From: Notospermus geniculatus
Taxonomy: Eukaryota; Nemertea; Pilidiophora; Heteronemertea; Lineidae
DNA length: 64,000 nucleotides
Direction of reading: 5' to 3'
Assembly (NCBI GenBank): GCA_002633025.1
Contig: NMRB01002562.1
Coordinates: 31,042 to 95,041, forward strand
Of this stretch, positions 46,555 to 57,428 are shown one piece after another (the stretch's first letter is position 1; each line of letters starts with the position of its first letter). Both the position numbers and the translations under genes were made by a program. Below the pieces are notes generated by a model. It worked only from the letters and a program-made list of their open reading frames with translations, had not been told where the DNA came from and made no database searches.

Positions 46555-47829
46555 ATTGTACGGAGACAGATGGCAAACACTTTTCAGTTCTGTCCAAACT
46601 TTTGAGGGCCGTTCAGTCGAGTAGGCCTGCTTCCCCCAGTCCGACCATTACGCCACTGCCTAACAGGCAGCAGCGATCACTAATTTAAACCAGTCTCTTC
46701 AAATATCAAAGGTTTGTGTCAGCCCAAATGTCTAATAACAATAATTTGACTTTATCAAAGTTCAATCGAAAACGGCTTTGATTTTCCATTAGATTTGGTA
46801 AGTAGACGAGGGAATTAGAAGTAAAAGACGAATTGAGGAGACCTAGATACCCTCGATCCAAATCATAGCTATTTAATTACCGCACCAGACGCTAGAGTCT
46901 TCTCAAAGCTTGCTTCCTTTCACTGAAAGTCGGCCTCTAAAATTATGGCAGACGGTAGTGATTCAGTGGAAGTAATTTTGTGGAATTAATGACATTTCTC
47001 TTTGTGATATGTTGGAATATAGAGACAGGTTGATTGAAGTATCCTAAAGTTATTATCAGGGTTTACAAATTGATAAGATTCGAAGTGACTTGGCTAAGAA
47101 GACAAGTCCCACAGAATAACTTCAAATATATTGAATGAAGCATATTTGCTTTTTTCCTCCCTGCAAGGTCACATGCTAGGTGTATTGGCGATATGTGAAA
47201 GCAGTAAGATATAGTTATAGATGGCGCTGCGGTGGATGTGACCTTGTGACGTCATGAAGTCACCTGACCCCTGGTGATGATGTGTTGAAGAAAGATCCTC
47301 CGTTTTACTGGGTCGATCCGAAGAAAACTTCGTTAGCTCTCGAGAGTTTGATCCTGGATGCATTTACAAAGAAATATTTTCCGAATAGTTCGACATTTTG
47401 GGAAAAATTTGTCAAGTGATAACGCTGGATGGAAATGATGAACAGGTGTGTAGTATTGCTAAGTTACCTGTGCTGAGACTGTTCTCGGAAACCTGATGAC
47501 AACCCCAGGAAAACTTATTAGTAAAAGCCTCTCCCAGTGGGATATCATCGAGCAGATTGTCACGGTTTGTGACACGTGGAGACTTAGAGAAATAATAGCT
47601 TGCTGTGTTTTCGCGGTGGAGTGGTTGGACTTGGATGAGAGTTCATGGTTGGAAAAGAAATTTTTTTGCGACGACACTGCGGCAGATGTGCGTCGATTTC
47701 ATAAGAAAGATAGCTGACCGCAGACGTGATGCTATTCTCTGATTTTTTAAGGCAATTTGAACTCTGTTCAAATTCGTGGGACTGATGTTTTTACCTGTGG
47801 CTCCGATAAAACTGACTGATGTGGGTCGT
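46555..47829. other. Unassigned DNA with a small ATG frame
   Basis: An ATG frame of 73 codons at 47496-47717 is rich in acidic, Trp and Cys residues and reads plausibly as protein. Its start context is poor and no family is recognisable. Nothing else supported. Confidence 0.3.
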
Positions 47830-48015
47830 CTTGGTGGCGCAGTGGAAACGTGCGCACCTCCTGCACCAATGAGGTCGCAGGTTTGATCCCAGTCGTTCCA
47901 GTGGCTTTGTCTGGTAAAGAAGGCGATCTCTCCTCGACATCGTAGGTTTCTCCGGGGGCTCCGGTGTCCTCCTACATGCCGTATATGTCGCCCAGTATTG
48001 TTTCACGTGTTGCTG
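47830..48015 (+). mobile_element. tRNA-derived SINE, fullest copy
   Basis: A box ttggtggcgcagtggaaacg, B box caggtttgatccc, then a tail with ctcctcgacatcgtaggttt and ctccgggggctccggtgtcc. It parallels 1953-2175 over its whole length, which defines the family: a tRNA head plus a conserved ctccgg-rich 3' domain. Confidence 0.7.
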
Positions 48016-48052
48016 CAATAACCTGAGGGGGTGATTGCACTCCTGACATAAT

Positions 48053-48170
48053 GGCGCGTATTCCAGAAGCCTCCTTAACTCTAAGGTCCACTTTAAGCTT
48101 TTGTATTCTGCCTTGCAAACAATAGCTGAAGGTAAAACTTAGAGTTAAGGAAGCTTCTAGAATAGGGCCC
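48053..48170. mobile_element. MITE, gggccgtattctagaagctt family
   Basis: Ends ggcgcgtattccagaagcct and agcttctagaatagggcccc are inverted. Inner arms ccttaactctaaggtcc and agagttaagg pair. Contains ttgcaaacaatagct, as in 56771-56888 but inverted. Confidence 0.85.
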
Positions 48171-48501
48171 CAATATTTTAATATTGGGCCAATTTCAGAC
48201 GGTTTTTACTAAACTCTGTCACATCCTCGTGCCCAAACTTTCTGTTTCCCTTGTTGATTGGAGAGATGTCCCGCATACTAATTCGTGTTATCTTCCCACA
48301 CTCCAACCATCACTTCATGAAGCAACACACGTCCCAATAACTCAGTCCCGGGGTGGTCTATATGAGACCCAGGGGACTGTTTTATCAGCGGCTCTGGGGC
48401 CCAAGACGAAATGATTTGATTGAAGACACTATGCGGGATTGATATAAGGAGGTGGGCTATAAGACTACAGATTGGAGGCTAGCCATGTGAGAACTTTGAA
48501 A

Positions 48502-48646
48502 GGCCGTATGCACTAACGAAGATTATCTTGAACTCGGGATGAGCCACAGCTTTTCAATTGTGCAGGTTTGCCAGGGCATGATGTGACAATGGAAAAGTTG
48601 TGGCTGAACCTGAGTTTAAGATAATCTTCGTTGGTGCATACGGCCC
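48502..48646. mobile_element. MITE, gggccgtatgcacc family, copy 2
   Basis: Ends ggccgtatgcactaacgaag and cttcgttggtgcatacggcc are inverted. Same structure as 31885-32030. Confidence 0.85.
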
Positions 48647-48651
48647 TTAAG

Positions 48652-48893
48652 GCCCGTTTACACATGCAACTTTTCATATGCAACTTCATGCAACTTGTTG
48701 CATAAACCTGATGAGACCAAAAAGTTTCATAAAAGTTGCATGTGTAAACGGATATGCAACTTGTTGCAACTCGATCACGCTGGATGTTGCATCGATTTTT
48801 CTATGTGTAAACCGTCCCAGGTAGTTTGCAACAAGTTGCAAGTTGCTGCAACTTGCAACTTGGTGCAACCTAGTGTAAACCGCCCGTGTTGTC
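48652..48893. mobile_element. Foldback-type element built from tgcaactt words
   Basis: Starts ggcccgtttacacatgcaac and ends cctagtgtaaaccgcccg, giving inverted ends. The interior repeats gttgca/tgcaac about fifteen times in both orientations and gtgtaaacsg three times. Several alternative hairpins are possible. It abuts the MITE at 48502-48646. Confidence 0.65.
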
Positions 48894-51089
48894 ATTTTCC
48901 TCGATATTGTTGTTGATGCATCGAAAATGCAACAATTCTCGCGAGAAATGGCGAGATTGCACGGCATCATGGGAAATGAAGACGAAAATTTGCTAAGGAA
49001 AGACACTTTCTTCATTTTTGTTGTTGTTCTAAACACCCCAGGCACTCCTGTGGCTCCATTGCGCCGGAGGTACCTGCTACAAGATGGTCGACATTTACTA
49101 CCTCGTGGTAACCAAGAATTAGATTATGGGTAAGAAATGAGATTATCTGCGACAATGCTTGCTATCCCTCTACTCCACCACTACTCAAGATGGCGTGCGG
49201 AACCTAATGCAGCCCAAGTGTCCTTACAACTTCGTTGAGTTACAATCAATGAGCCCTGGAGCCACTGCGCATGACGTTTGGGGTTTCTCTGTTTGATCTC
49301 ACATTTTATTACATTATCGAGAACACGCCATGTCGCGCTAGAAATTCAATTCAACTGTTGTTTTGGTAAACGTTGTTTTCTCTGCGAATCCTTTTCTCAT
49401 TCTTGCCAAAGGTTAAAGAATTTCTTTCCAATCACTCCCTCGACAAGCCAATTACGTCGGCTATTTGTCAGTCCTTGTTTTACAAAAAGCTACCTTTGAT
49501 GTGTTCTTCCGCTGTACACTTTTTACAAACACCCAGCGCAATCTAATATGATTAAAATCATTTCCTGACGCTTTACAAGCAAGAAAACTACCTACATTTT
49601 CTCTGGCTGTAAACGAAGAAATCGGGAAGTTACCAAACTTCATTCCAATGAGATTAACTGAAGAAACTTTACGTACTTTTTCTTCTCTCTTTTCGTAGAT
49701 TCGATGCCTCACCCTTACTTTCTCGTGTAGAAGTTTCAATTCTTTTAAAAACAGTTGCATTCCATGTGTTTTTAGCACTCTGCCTGTAATAAGCTAAAGC
49801 TGTTGATGTCTTTCCGTATAATCCAGGCAGCAATTGGTACAAAGTTAGCTTCCTCTCGATCGCGATGTAGGCGGGGGATAACAGTATCGTCTATTTTGAT
49901 TGCCAGCATTTTCTATAGTTTCCAATCTGTGGCTTTTAGTCCGAAACATTTAGAAATTGGGAGAATTGTTTAGTTAGGGACTTCACCTCCAACATTTTCA
50001 GATGATTCAAGTTCGTGGATTCTTTTTTTAACTCTTCTCATAGAACAAGCTACCGAAGTTACGACTTCTGACATTTTTGAATTCGGCTTTATAAATTTTT
50101 ATATCTTTGTGAAAAAAATCGATCACAGTTTTCCAACGGTCTTGCGACTCCTGCGAAAATATCACGACGGCAAACTCGCCCTGATATCTCACAACAAAAA
50201 ATCATATATCCGGATTTAGTGCCTGGCTGCCAATCTTTCCAGTAAAACATACGTTTTTACCTGATATAAAGCGTTGTTATTAATTTAGAACTGTATCTGG
50301 CTTCCTTTCTTGTGATATGAGATGATCGTTTGGTCGACCTATCGCCCACACAGGGCCAAGAAGCCTTATCTATCTTGTGTATTTCAGACTCATTCGGGGA
50401 TGTCAGGGTGTGCTACCGTCTGGCGGACGAGGTTTAATCATGTTGATGAAAAGTCAATGTGATTCTTTGATTTTCTCGTTGGGTTAGATTACACGATATA
50501 ATTTGATTTCCCTGTTTTTGTTGGGGCGGCTTTTTTTGTACTGGTCGTTAGGCGAGGTGAAACTGAACCAGAATTAACCGTGTCGATATTTATAAAGTAC
50601 TTGTGCTCAGAATAATTTGCTGCGGGGGTTGTGTTCGCTTTCTGCGATAAATATTTCAGATTGTCCGAAGTCTACAACTTTATCAAACAGAAGGAACTCT
50701 GGCCTTTTAAGCACGACGTTTCACTGGAATAATATTTACTTACATAGAACCAAAAGTAACAATTGGCGCCGAATAAATTCTATCTTTATTGACATTCAGA
50801 AGATAGATGACGTGTACATTTTCTTCGTTTATTATTCTTCGGGTTGATCTTTAAGTGATTGTCCGTGTACGTTCCGGTTTGTTTCTATAACAGGCGACTG
50901 TTGAATTTGTTAAATGTCGGTTGTGAAGGAAAGGCACCAGTCTCTGTTTAAACTGTCCCCTAAAATGTCACTGTTTTTGAAAGAGCTGTGGAAGCTTCAG
51001 ACCATTCTCCAGAGGAGGGGTTGTCGGTAGTGCGCCAGACATCAGCAGAATTTTCGCCTCTTTTTCGAGTCAGCAGCTAGCTACAACTG
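48894..51089. other. Unassigned AT-rich DNA
   Basis: A minus-strand frame of 105 codons (49461-49778, GTG start) is Lys/Arg-rich but unrecognised. No repeats identified. Confidence 0.4.
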
Positions 51090-51147
51090 TTACGTAACTT
51101 TATGTTACGTAACTTCACGTTACGTATTGTTACGTAACTTTACGTAA
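51090..51147. repeat. Array of five TTACGTAA-type palindromes
   Basis: Starts at 51090, 51105, 51120, 51130 and 51140, spaced 15, 15, 10 and 10 bp. Four are exact TTACGTAA and one is TTACGTAT. TTAYGTAA is the recognition palindrome of PAR-type/E4BP4 bZIP factors. The array could equally be a decayed simple repeat. Confidence 0.75.
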
Positions 51148-51151
51148 CTCG

Positions 51152-51201
51152 GCAACAAGCGACATCGTAACGTTACCTAACGTTACGATGTCGCTTGTTG
51201 C
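51152..51201. repeat. Perfect 24-bp-arm palindrome
   Basis: gcaacaagcgacatcgtaac then gtta, a two-base CC centre, and the exact inverse. The near absence of a loop makes it a cruciform or processed-hairpin candidate rather than a normal MITE. Confidence 0.9.
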
Positions 51202-51238
51202 TGAGTCGATCGGAACAAAATAGCAACAAAATTACATT

Positions 51239-51329
51239 GGCTGGTATTCACAAAAGTTATCAAATGCTTTTACTTAAGATTTGCACAGCGAGGTCCAATG
51301 TAAATGGGGTCCTTTTATGAATATCAGCC
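51239..51329. mobile_element. Short MITE, ggctggtattcacaaaag ends
   Basis: Ends ggctggtattcacaaaag and ccttttatgaatatcagcc are inverted. Shares tcaaatgcttttacttaaga with the element at 7709-7830. Confidence 0.7.
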
Positions 51330-51344
51330 ATTATATTTTGAGTA

Positions 51345-51508
51345 GGAGCAGTCAGCCGCGCTTATAGTGTCAAAAGATGGCAGCAAAGTTCTAGCGGACC
51401 AATACAACAGAAAATTCTCCTGATTGGTGCTCTATCAACCATGAATGGGTCCGCTAGGCATTGAATTCGGGCGTGGTGACACCTATTGGTCAACTGACTG
51501 ACATCTCC
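51345..51508. mobile_element. MITE, GGAGCAG...CTCC family, copy 2
   Basis: TA on both sides (51343-51344, 51509-51510). Full-length match to 13844-14004. Lies 15 bp from the preceding MITE. Confidence 0.85.
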
Positions 51509-52583
51509 TATTGACGGGAAGCCCAGACGCTAGCCGCAGACGCGAGCCAAGTTGAATTTATTGTTTTACGTGACAAATCACTGGTTTGGTCAGCGGGGCA
51601 GAAAATAGGAGGCTGTAACGGGGAGAAAAAGGATGATGTTGCTGGAGTTACGACGCTAACCAGACGGGAAAAAGAACTCTTTCAAAGCGGGAGGCGGAAA
51701 TGTTTACGAAATGTTGACAAAGAGTTGGTCGCTGTCTCCCGTTTTCTTTTCTTTTTCTAAGAAGTCAACGAACGCATGAAATTTCTCACAAATCTGATGA
51801 TGGAATTGACACAAGCAACTAGCAAATAAACGGGACTTTTGATTATTAGCATCTTCTGACATCAAATGCATCACTTTACAGCCAACTTCATAATTTGACC
51901 AATTTTCTAAAATAGGCATCGATGTTAAAACATAACCGAGACAGACATTTAAACCCCGAAGATCAAAGACGGAACAAGCCGAGCGCGAACGAACAATGAC
52001 GGAATCAGCCGAGCGAGAACGAACGCCAGAATCGCGTTGACACATGAAATACGAAATCTGATTGGCATAGAGGGTTGACTTTCTGGTCCAATGGCTAGAT
52101 TTGCCTCGCAGGCGGATTGCGGAACTTTTATGGCACTGGCTATCTGAGCCCGTCATCGCATGAGTTGTTTATAGGTCCGGGCGTTGATATCGTCAAAGTG
52201 ATGGCCTAGCCGCCGTGTCAGGGACATATCTAGATTTCTTCTGAACCACCAGTAGTGAGGCATTCGTTGCTTTTGAATACACACACCCGCTGCGTGTGTT
52301 TAACTGTGTGTGTAATATTTCCCTACAAACTGGTATCACAGACAGAAAACTCGTCGTTTGATCTCTTTCCAACTCTAAGTGGTTTCCCTCGCTTTCAAAT
52401 TAATAAATTCTGACAGAAAATGATCCCTAAAAGAAGTCCTACTGAGGTAGATTTCAAAATTTTGATCGCGAACTTTGAAAGTTTATCAGATACTTAAGAT
52501 CTATCTTCTCTTGCATCGGTATGTTAAGTTGCCTTTATCAGCAGATTTGATTGGTTAAACGCCGATCACGTGATTTCATCGAC
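51509..52583. other. Unassigned DNA flanking ORF 51704-52156
   Basis: Contains the 150-codon minus-strand frame listed next and an approximately 30-bp imperfect tandem repeat (gccgagcgcgaacgaac / gccgagcgagaacgaac, ~51978-52024) inside that frame. Confidence 0.35.
51704..52156 (-). CDS. Unidentified 150-aa ORF with ATG start
   Basis: Starts at ATG (52156). Residues ~45-62 contain a duplicated RSRSA-containing segment from a local tandem repeat. Residues ~68-145 look more protein-like: a hydrophobic GLNVCLGYVL segment, Cys and His residues, then a charged FLEKEKK stretch. No known domain, signal peptide or clear membrane helix. The length is near chance expectation for the window. If real it could be one exon. 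Confidence 0.2.
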   Translation of the reverse strand: MTGSDSQCHKSSAIRLRGKSSHWTRKSTLYANQISYFMCQRDSGVRSRSADSVIVRSRSACSVFDLRGLNVCLGYVLTSMPILENWSNYEVGCKVMHLMSEDANNQKSRLFASCLCQFHHQICEKFHAFVDFLEKEKKTGDSDQLFVNIS

Positions 52584-53864
52584 GTTTGGCCTCTATACCC
52601 AGGGCGACGGACTGCACATGCGGTTAAAATGTGAAAATTTCGCTTAGATTAGATCGTACGTTACTCGAGACAGCACTTGAGGAACATGTATTGATTATAT
52701 CAACTGAATTACCCCCGTAGCTGACAAAATCAAGATTGACCTAGACACAGTGAACCACACTTCACCATATCCAATATATGTTTCAACCCTCTCAATATTT
52801 CCATGCATCGTTTCGTCTATGGCAATGCCGGGTCGTGTCTTATGACAACCCGGAAATGGTGCGACGCCATGATATCGATTTTGGCGCGCTGGCCTGTTCT
52901 ATTCTGATGACAAGTTGGATCTGGCAGGACTAGCTTGTTACAGAACTGTCACTTATCTCATAAATCCAGTGTTTGGTACTTTTTCAACAAGACAATTGCT
53001 CCGAAATCGACCTGCTATATCTGATTTCTTCTATAATATGTCACGCTATCGCAAAAAAGAATCTCACTGAAATTCGACCCACAAAATGAACTTGTAAAAT
53101 TCCAAAGCAGAGACGTGGAATTGTTGTTTTTGAAAGAACATTAGTTTTATTAGCAAAAATCTTTTGTCAATATCAGAAAAAGTTGATAACCAAGACGTCA
53201 TCTGCCATTTACTGGAATACAAAGGCAACATGATACATTATATTTCTTTTGAAATGAAAAATGCTTTCAAAGAATAGACATTTATTTATAACTTTTAAGT
53301 TGAAAGGGCTTTTTAGATGTACATGTATATATAAACACCTGTACATTTGTCAAAACTGACTTTTGTCCTCATCTTTTATGGCAAAACCCTTCCCCCCTGT
53401 CTGAGCTTGTTTGTTAATCTTTCTATCATGACTGTTTTTGTTAAGCTTCTAAAGAAAAAAAACAATACCTCTGAGAAACTAGTAAAAAGCTTTTTCGAAA
53501 AAAAATATTGAACCTCCTGGGTTCATAGGGGTTTAAATCTGATTGAAAACGCCCACGGCGTTCTTTCACGTACAACAGAAGACATATCGAGGCAAAAATC
53601 AAAGTCCAATTTGTTGAGTTCCATCGACGAACAAGATGCTGGAGTCAATTGCCATGCATGAGATTAATGAAGACACATAACCTCAGTACGACCTCGTCTG
53701 CGGAAATCTCGCGAGAACAGTCTTTCCGGAATTGATTTGGTGACCTTAGTGTCATATGTCATGATTTGGCACGCCTGTGTATTATTGTATGCGATCATGT
53801 TTGTGGTGTGTATCACAGAATTGTTCCGCCTCATCTGATGTATCGAGCATCATGTAAATATAAA

Positions 53865-54086
53865 AGAGGTCCTTCACGTGACGTCACGTTTCCATGACGA
53901 CACGATGCCGCCGTATTGGCCGTCAAAATGTCAAGTGACGTCACGGCATGAACACAGCGTCAACACACAGATCCTGACGTCAAAATGTTATGACGTGACG
54001 TTTTGACGTCGTCGCCGGCCATTTGACGGCCAACATGGCCGACTCTATGCAGTCTCGTGATCGTGTGACGTCAGTGAAGAACCTCT
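53865..54086. mobile_element. ~220-bp CRE/YY1-motif MITE, copy 3
   Basis: Ends agaggtccttcacgtgacgt and gtgacgtcagtgaagaacct are inverted. The interior has cgatgccgccgtattgg, ctgacgtcaa and ttttgacgtcgtcgcc. Confidence 0.85.
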
Positions 54087-54306
54087 TTACATTTTTTAGT
54101 AGGTGCTAGAAGGAAACCATAGTATCAGGGTCAAGACTCTGAAGCCTGGTTAAAGCCGGTAGCTTTAAATCTCAGTGAGGTCATCTCTGCGAGCCATCTG
54201 TAAGAAAACCTACGTGTTCTTCCGCATCTCGGCGAGTTTTCTGTCAGCGATACGACTCACAGACACGGCTTCCGATCTCGCAGACATGAACTGTGTGTGT
54301 GCTGCA

Positions 54307-54639
54307 CACTGTTAGAAATTATTAATTTTACAGTAGTAATTTTGCAGTAATTTTACAGAAAGTGCCTGCAGCAGAGTCCCCAGCACTTTCTGTAAATTTA
54401 CATACTTTTTTAATGGTATGATTCATGTTTTCCTGTATTGGTTGGACTCCATTGGACATCCAATTATGATGCCTTCTGAGATCAGTATGAAAATATAATG
54501 TGGTCAGCCTCCAGTCAAGTCTCTCTTAACATTTATCTAAGTCTGTAGTTTTACAGATCACTCTGTAATTTTACAGATCCAGTCCTGGGGACTCTGCTGC
54601 ACAGATTTTCTGTAAAATCTTCTGTTATTTCTAACAGTG
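54307..54639. mobile_element. MITE, CACTGTTAGAAAT family, copy 2
   Basis: Ends cactgttagaaattatta and ttatttctaacagtg are inverted. Longer than 41249-41535 because a tctgtaattttacagatc unit is duplicated near its 3' part. Confidence 0.8.
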
Positions 54640-54964
54640 CAGTCAGTGAGACGTTACACAACGCGACCAGCATAACCTGCAAAACGCGTCGGTGTGTTCC
54701 AGCCTTGAGGAAGCATTGGAATTTGAAACCGACTATAATATCAATTTGTCTTCGATCTGCCAGATATCAGCCTGACTGAGTTGTACGATATTCATGTTTA
54801 CAGATGATGACGATAGTATGTCTCTCAGGCCACTCAATCCCCGAGGTAATGCAAACAAAATATGTCAAATCGCTCAGCCCATTTAATACTAAATTGTCAA
54901 AGTGTATTAAATTTCACAGACCTCGGAGGAAATCATTTCACGAAGTTAGATATTGACTCGAAAC

Positions 54965-55288
54965 TTATTTAATTGATGGCGAGGTTCTGATGCTGACAGA
55001 GTGTAGGTCTTCACGGCGTTTGGTTACATTTGAGTAGCTATGGAAGCTGATTGAATTTGTCTGCAGACGCCAGTCTGCCACAGGTTTCTGGTCTGTAGCA
55101 TCATCTAGAAGAATATGTGCAGATTTACGCACATATATTACTTCGCTACCTTTTTTCGTCACAAAAGACACATGCAGTCCATGACGAATTAGCTGTCTTT
55201 TAATCGCACTGTGAGACAGCGCAGTTTCATACCAATCAGACCTCGTCCCAACCGTATCAAAACACGTGGGAGCGAGATTGATGATCAA
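54965..55288 (-). CDS. Unidentified 107-codon frame shared by both copies
   Basis: Open in copy A and copy B (60300-60623). By eye six substitutions separate them, four changing the residue, so there is no sign of current selection. The segment around residues 30-72 (RHGLHVSFVTKKGSEVIYV and onward) reads plausibly as protein. It lies downstream, on the same strand, of the minus arm of the divergent pair, and could be part of the same relic. Function unknown. Confidence 0.2.
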   Translation of the reverse strand: MIINLAPTCFDTVGTRSDWYETALSHSAIKRQLIRHGLHVSFVTKKGSEVIYVRKSAHILLDDATDQKPVADWRLQTNSISFHSYSNVTKRREDLHSVSIRTSPSIK

Positions 55289-55598
55289 TCTTCATTCTAA
55301 TCACGTTAAGTTCTCGAGATTTCCCGTTCGTGTTCCACTCGACCTGATGTTGATGATCATTGGAGTCTCGCCTGCTCTATGTGGGGGATGCTGAAAAAAA
55401 TCTTAAATCACTTATCTTCGTGTATTCCCAATCCGTTTCAGCACCAAGGACTTCGAGAGGTTTTTTTACAGGGTAGAGTTCTCTAAGCTTGTAATTTGTC
55501 ATTGTTACTTGTTTTGTTCCCAGGAAGATTTCTAGAGAAACTGGGGTAATAATGTGCCACACATTTGACACTGTACTGCAGGAAAAAGACACCAGTTG

Positions 55599-55802
55599 CT
55601 ATCGGTATAGATGGTGCGTGGCTAACTCTGCATCGTAACATTTGACAGTGAACAGCAGTAAAAATACACTGGCACTACTCTTCATTCCACATCCAATAGG
55701 CGCGAGGTTTACGGCCGATATCTCTACAAGCTGGGTCAAATTTGACATACCATACATCAATCGATTTGTCTTTTTTGCCGCTACAGGCATCATCACTGTC
55801 AT
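55599..55802 (-). pseudogene. Minus arm of divergent frame pair (copy A, frameshifted)
   Basis: Homologous to the minus arm in copy B (60934-61179). A two-base deletion in the DPAVAEI region (gacccagcttgtagagata versus gacccagccgttgcagagat) breaks the frame, so the shared core is split across frames. Downstream residues (APIGCGMKSS... to HHLYR) still align. It faces away from the frame at 55891 across about 90 bp. Confidence 0.4.
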
Positions 55803-55835
55803 TTTCCCTATAAACGTGACAGAAAAAAGTTATTT

Positions 55836-55882
55836 CACCAATCACAGTTCATGTTTGCGGGCGAAATGGCGGCCATTTTAAA
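55836..55882. promoter_or_regulatory. CCAAT and YY1-like motifs between divergent frames (copy A)
   Basis: caccaatcac (CCAAT, ~55838) and gaaatggcggccatttta (~55862, a palindrome-like double YY1 motif) occupy the space between the two outward-facing arms, followed by aatgacgcaat. This layout would suit a shared bidirectional promoter. The same segment is at about 61174-61220 in copy B. Inferred from motifs only. Confidence 0.35.
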
Positions 55883-55890
55883 ATGACGCA

Positions 55891-56268
55891 ATGCATCGTG
55901 CACGTGTAAACTGCACTGAACACGATAGCGAAATGAAATGGATTTTGAGAAAGGGATCCGTTATGTCGACCTTACCCGAAAAAGGAAGACAGCAGAAAGA
56001 TACCGACAAGAAAGACAGGTCAATTGATGTATGTTTTGTCAAATTTGACCCAGCCGCTGCGGAGATATCGTCTGAAAACCTCGCGCCAATCGGATTGGAA
56101 TGAAGTGTAGTTGCTGTGCGCGTAAATGGTGCATGGCTAACACTACATCGTTACCTAACGAAGGACAGCAGCGTAAAGGATACGGACACACTGAAGCCAT
56201 CCCTTCCAGCGACAGTAGCTAATCAGCATCCGAAGGCAGTCTTTGATCATGTTATACGTCCTGTATGA
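55891..56268 (+). pseudogene. Plus arm of divergent frame pair (copy A), interrupted by TGA
   Basis: ATG at 55891. 70 codons run to an in-frame TGA (56101-56103), then the same frame stays open 54 more codons to a TGA at 56266. The first part is basic with a Lys/Asp-rich linker before the shared core (codons ~40-68). The second part contains GAWLTLHRYLTKDSS and then a Pro/Ser/Thr-rich stretch. I recognise no family. The TGA is also in copy B, but the copies are too recent for that to imply a recoded codon. Confidence 0.35.
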
Positions 56269-56770
56269 GAAAGGACAGTTTCATGCGTGAAGGCACTACA
56301 TGAAGAAGATGTATGACTTAATCCATTTGGGGAGTAATTAGTTACGAGATGAAGTAGATGATGAAAAAAACCTCATGACTATAGAGTGTGCATGAATGGT
56401 TTCTTATATGTGATCGTTAAAGTGAATGTAAATTTCCTGACGTTCGAGTCCGACAAGTGTGCCAGAAGATGTTTTTTTTACATCATCCTCTGCTCACGCG
56501 TTCCATACGGCGTCTGTTCTAATTTGTTAAAGTGTTAGCGTGGTTACAGCATTATGGACGTGCACAGACAATTAAGAAATTAACGGTGGAAGTTAGACAA
56601 ATAGACAAGTTCCTAAGTCTGCCACCAGGGGGTAGGTGGGGTATTCAGTAGCTCATATCTGGCAGTATGATGCTGCACGTCCTCAAAGTGGATTTCACCA
56701 CTGACAAATTTAGAGCGCAAAAACAATCATACCCCCGGGGCAAGTGTGTTCAATTACGAACGAATCTATG

Positions 56771-56888
56771 GGCCCGTATTCTAGAAGCTTCCTTAAGTGT
56801 AAGGTCGACCTTTAGCTATTGTTTGCAGGCCAGAATACAAAAGATTAAGGTCGACCTTACACTTAAGGAAGCTTCTAGAATACGGCCC
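56771..56888. mobile_element. MITE present only in copy A
   Basis: Ends ggcccgtattctagaagctt and aagcttctagaatacggccc are perfectly inverted over 20 bp. Copy B reads straight through (aatctatggtctccctgg), so it is an empty site. Flanking atg/att suggests a 3-bp target duplication with one change. Best-preserved member of its family in the window. Confidence 0.92.
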
Positions 56889-57029
56889 ATTGTCTCTCTG
56901 GTAAAAGTCCGTCATATAAGTCGAAAAATTAACTTTTGACACAGATGGCGCTTGATGTAGGCCTATAACCCGGATGTTGGGATATTCCCGACCTATAAGT
57001 AGAATGTCAATGCGGCATCACCTTGAGAG

Positions 57030-57105
57030 CAGCCAACCAATCAGCGCCGTGGTTTCAATGCCAGCGGCCAATCCTAATAGGTAATTTGGCCTGAACTCTA
57101 TATCG
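57030..57105 (+). promoter_or_regulatory. Candidate CCAAT/TATA promoter (copy A)
   Basis: aaccaatcagcg (57035), ggccaatcct (57066) and ctctatatcg (57096) occur in order, duplicated at about 62615-62690 in copy B. The ATG frame at 57429 lies about 300 bp downstream. Confidence 0.35.
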
Positions 57106-57428
57106 TACTACTCCGTGTGTCAACACTGCAGATAATTGAAGAAATCGACACATCTCCCATCAGAGAGAGAAATATTTTTTATCAGAGAGTGATGATTGCA
57201 TGGTAAAACTCCCCCCTCTCGCTTCACTGCTGTGCATCACTTTGTTGATTGTCGTTGACTTATTTTTTCCTCCAATGTTGCGTCGACCGGAATAAGTACT
57301 AGCTAATAGCTAGTAACGTTTTTTTACCCCAAGATTCTTTGTGGCGTGTAGGTACACGCAACAATATTTTTGCAATGCATTCATCTGTAGAAATCTGGGT
57401 TTTGAGAAGTTCGGGACACTGTCGCTAG

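Noticed and set aside
48652-48893. CRISPR-like array from the repeated tgcaactt words
   Set aside because: Words occur in both orientations at irregular spacing with no regular spacers, inside a foldback element of an animal-type genome.
56101-56103. The in-frame TGA as a selenocysteine codon
   Set aside because: Its presence in both copies reflects recent duplication, no SECIS-like hairpin was identified, and the locus shows other damage.
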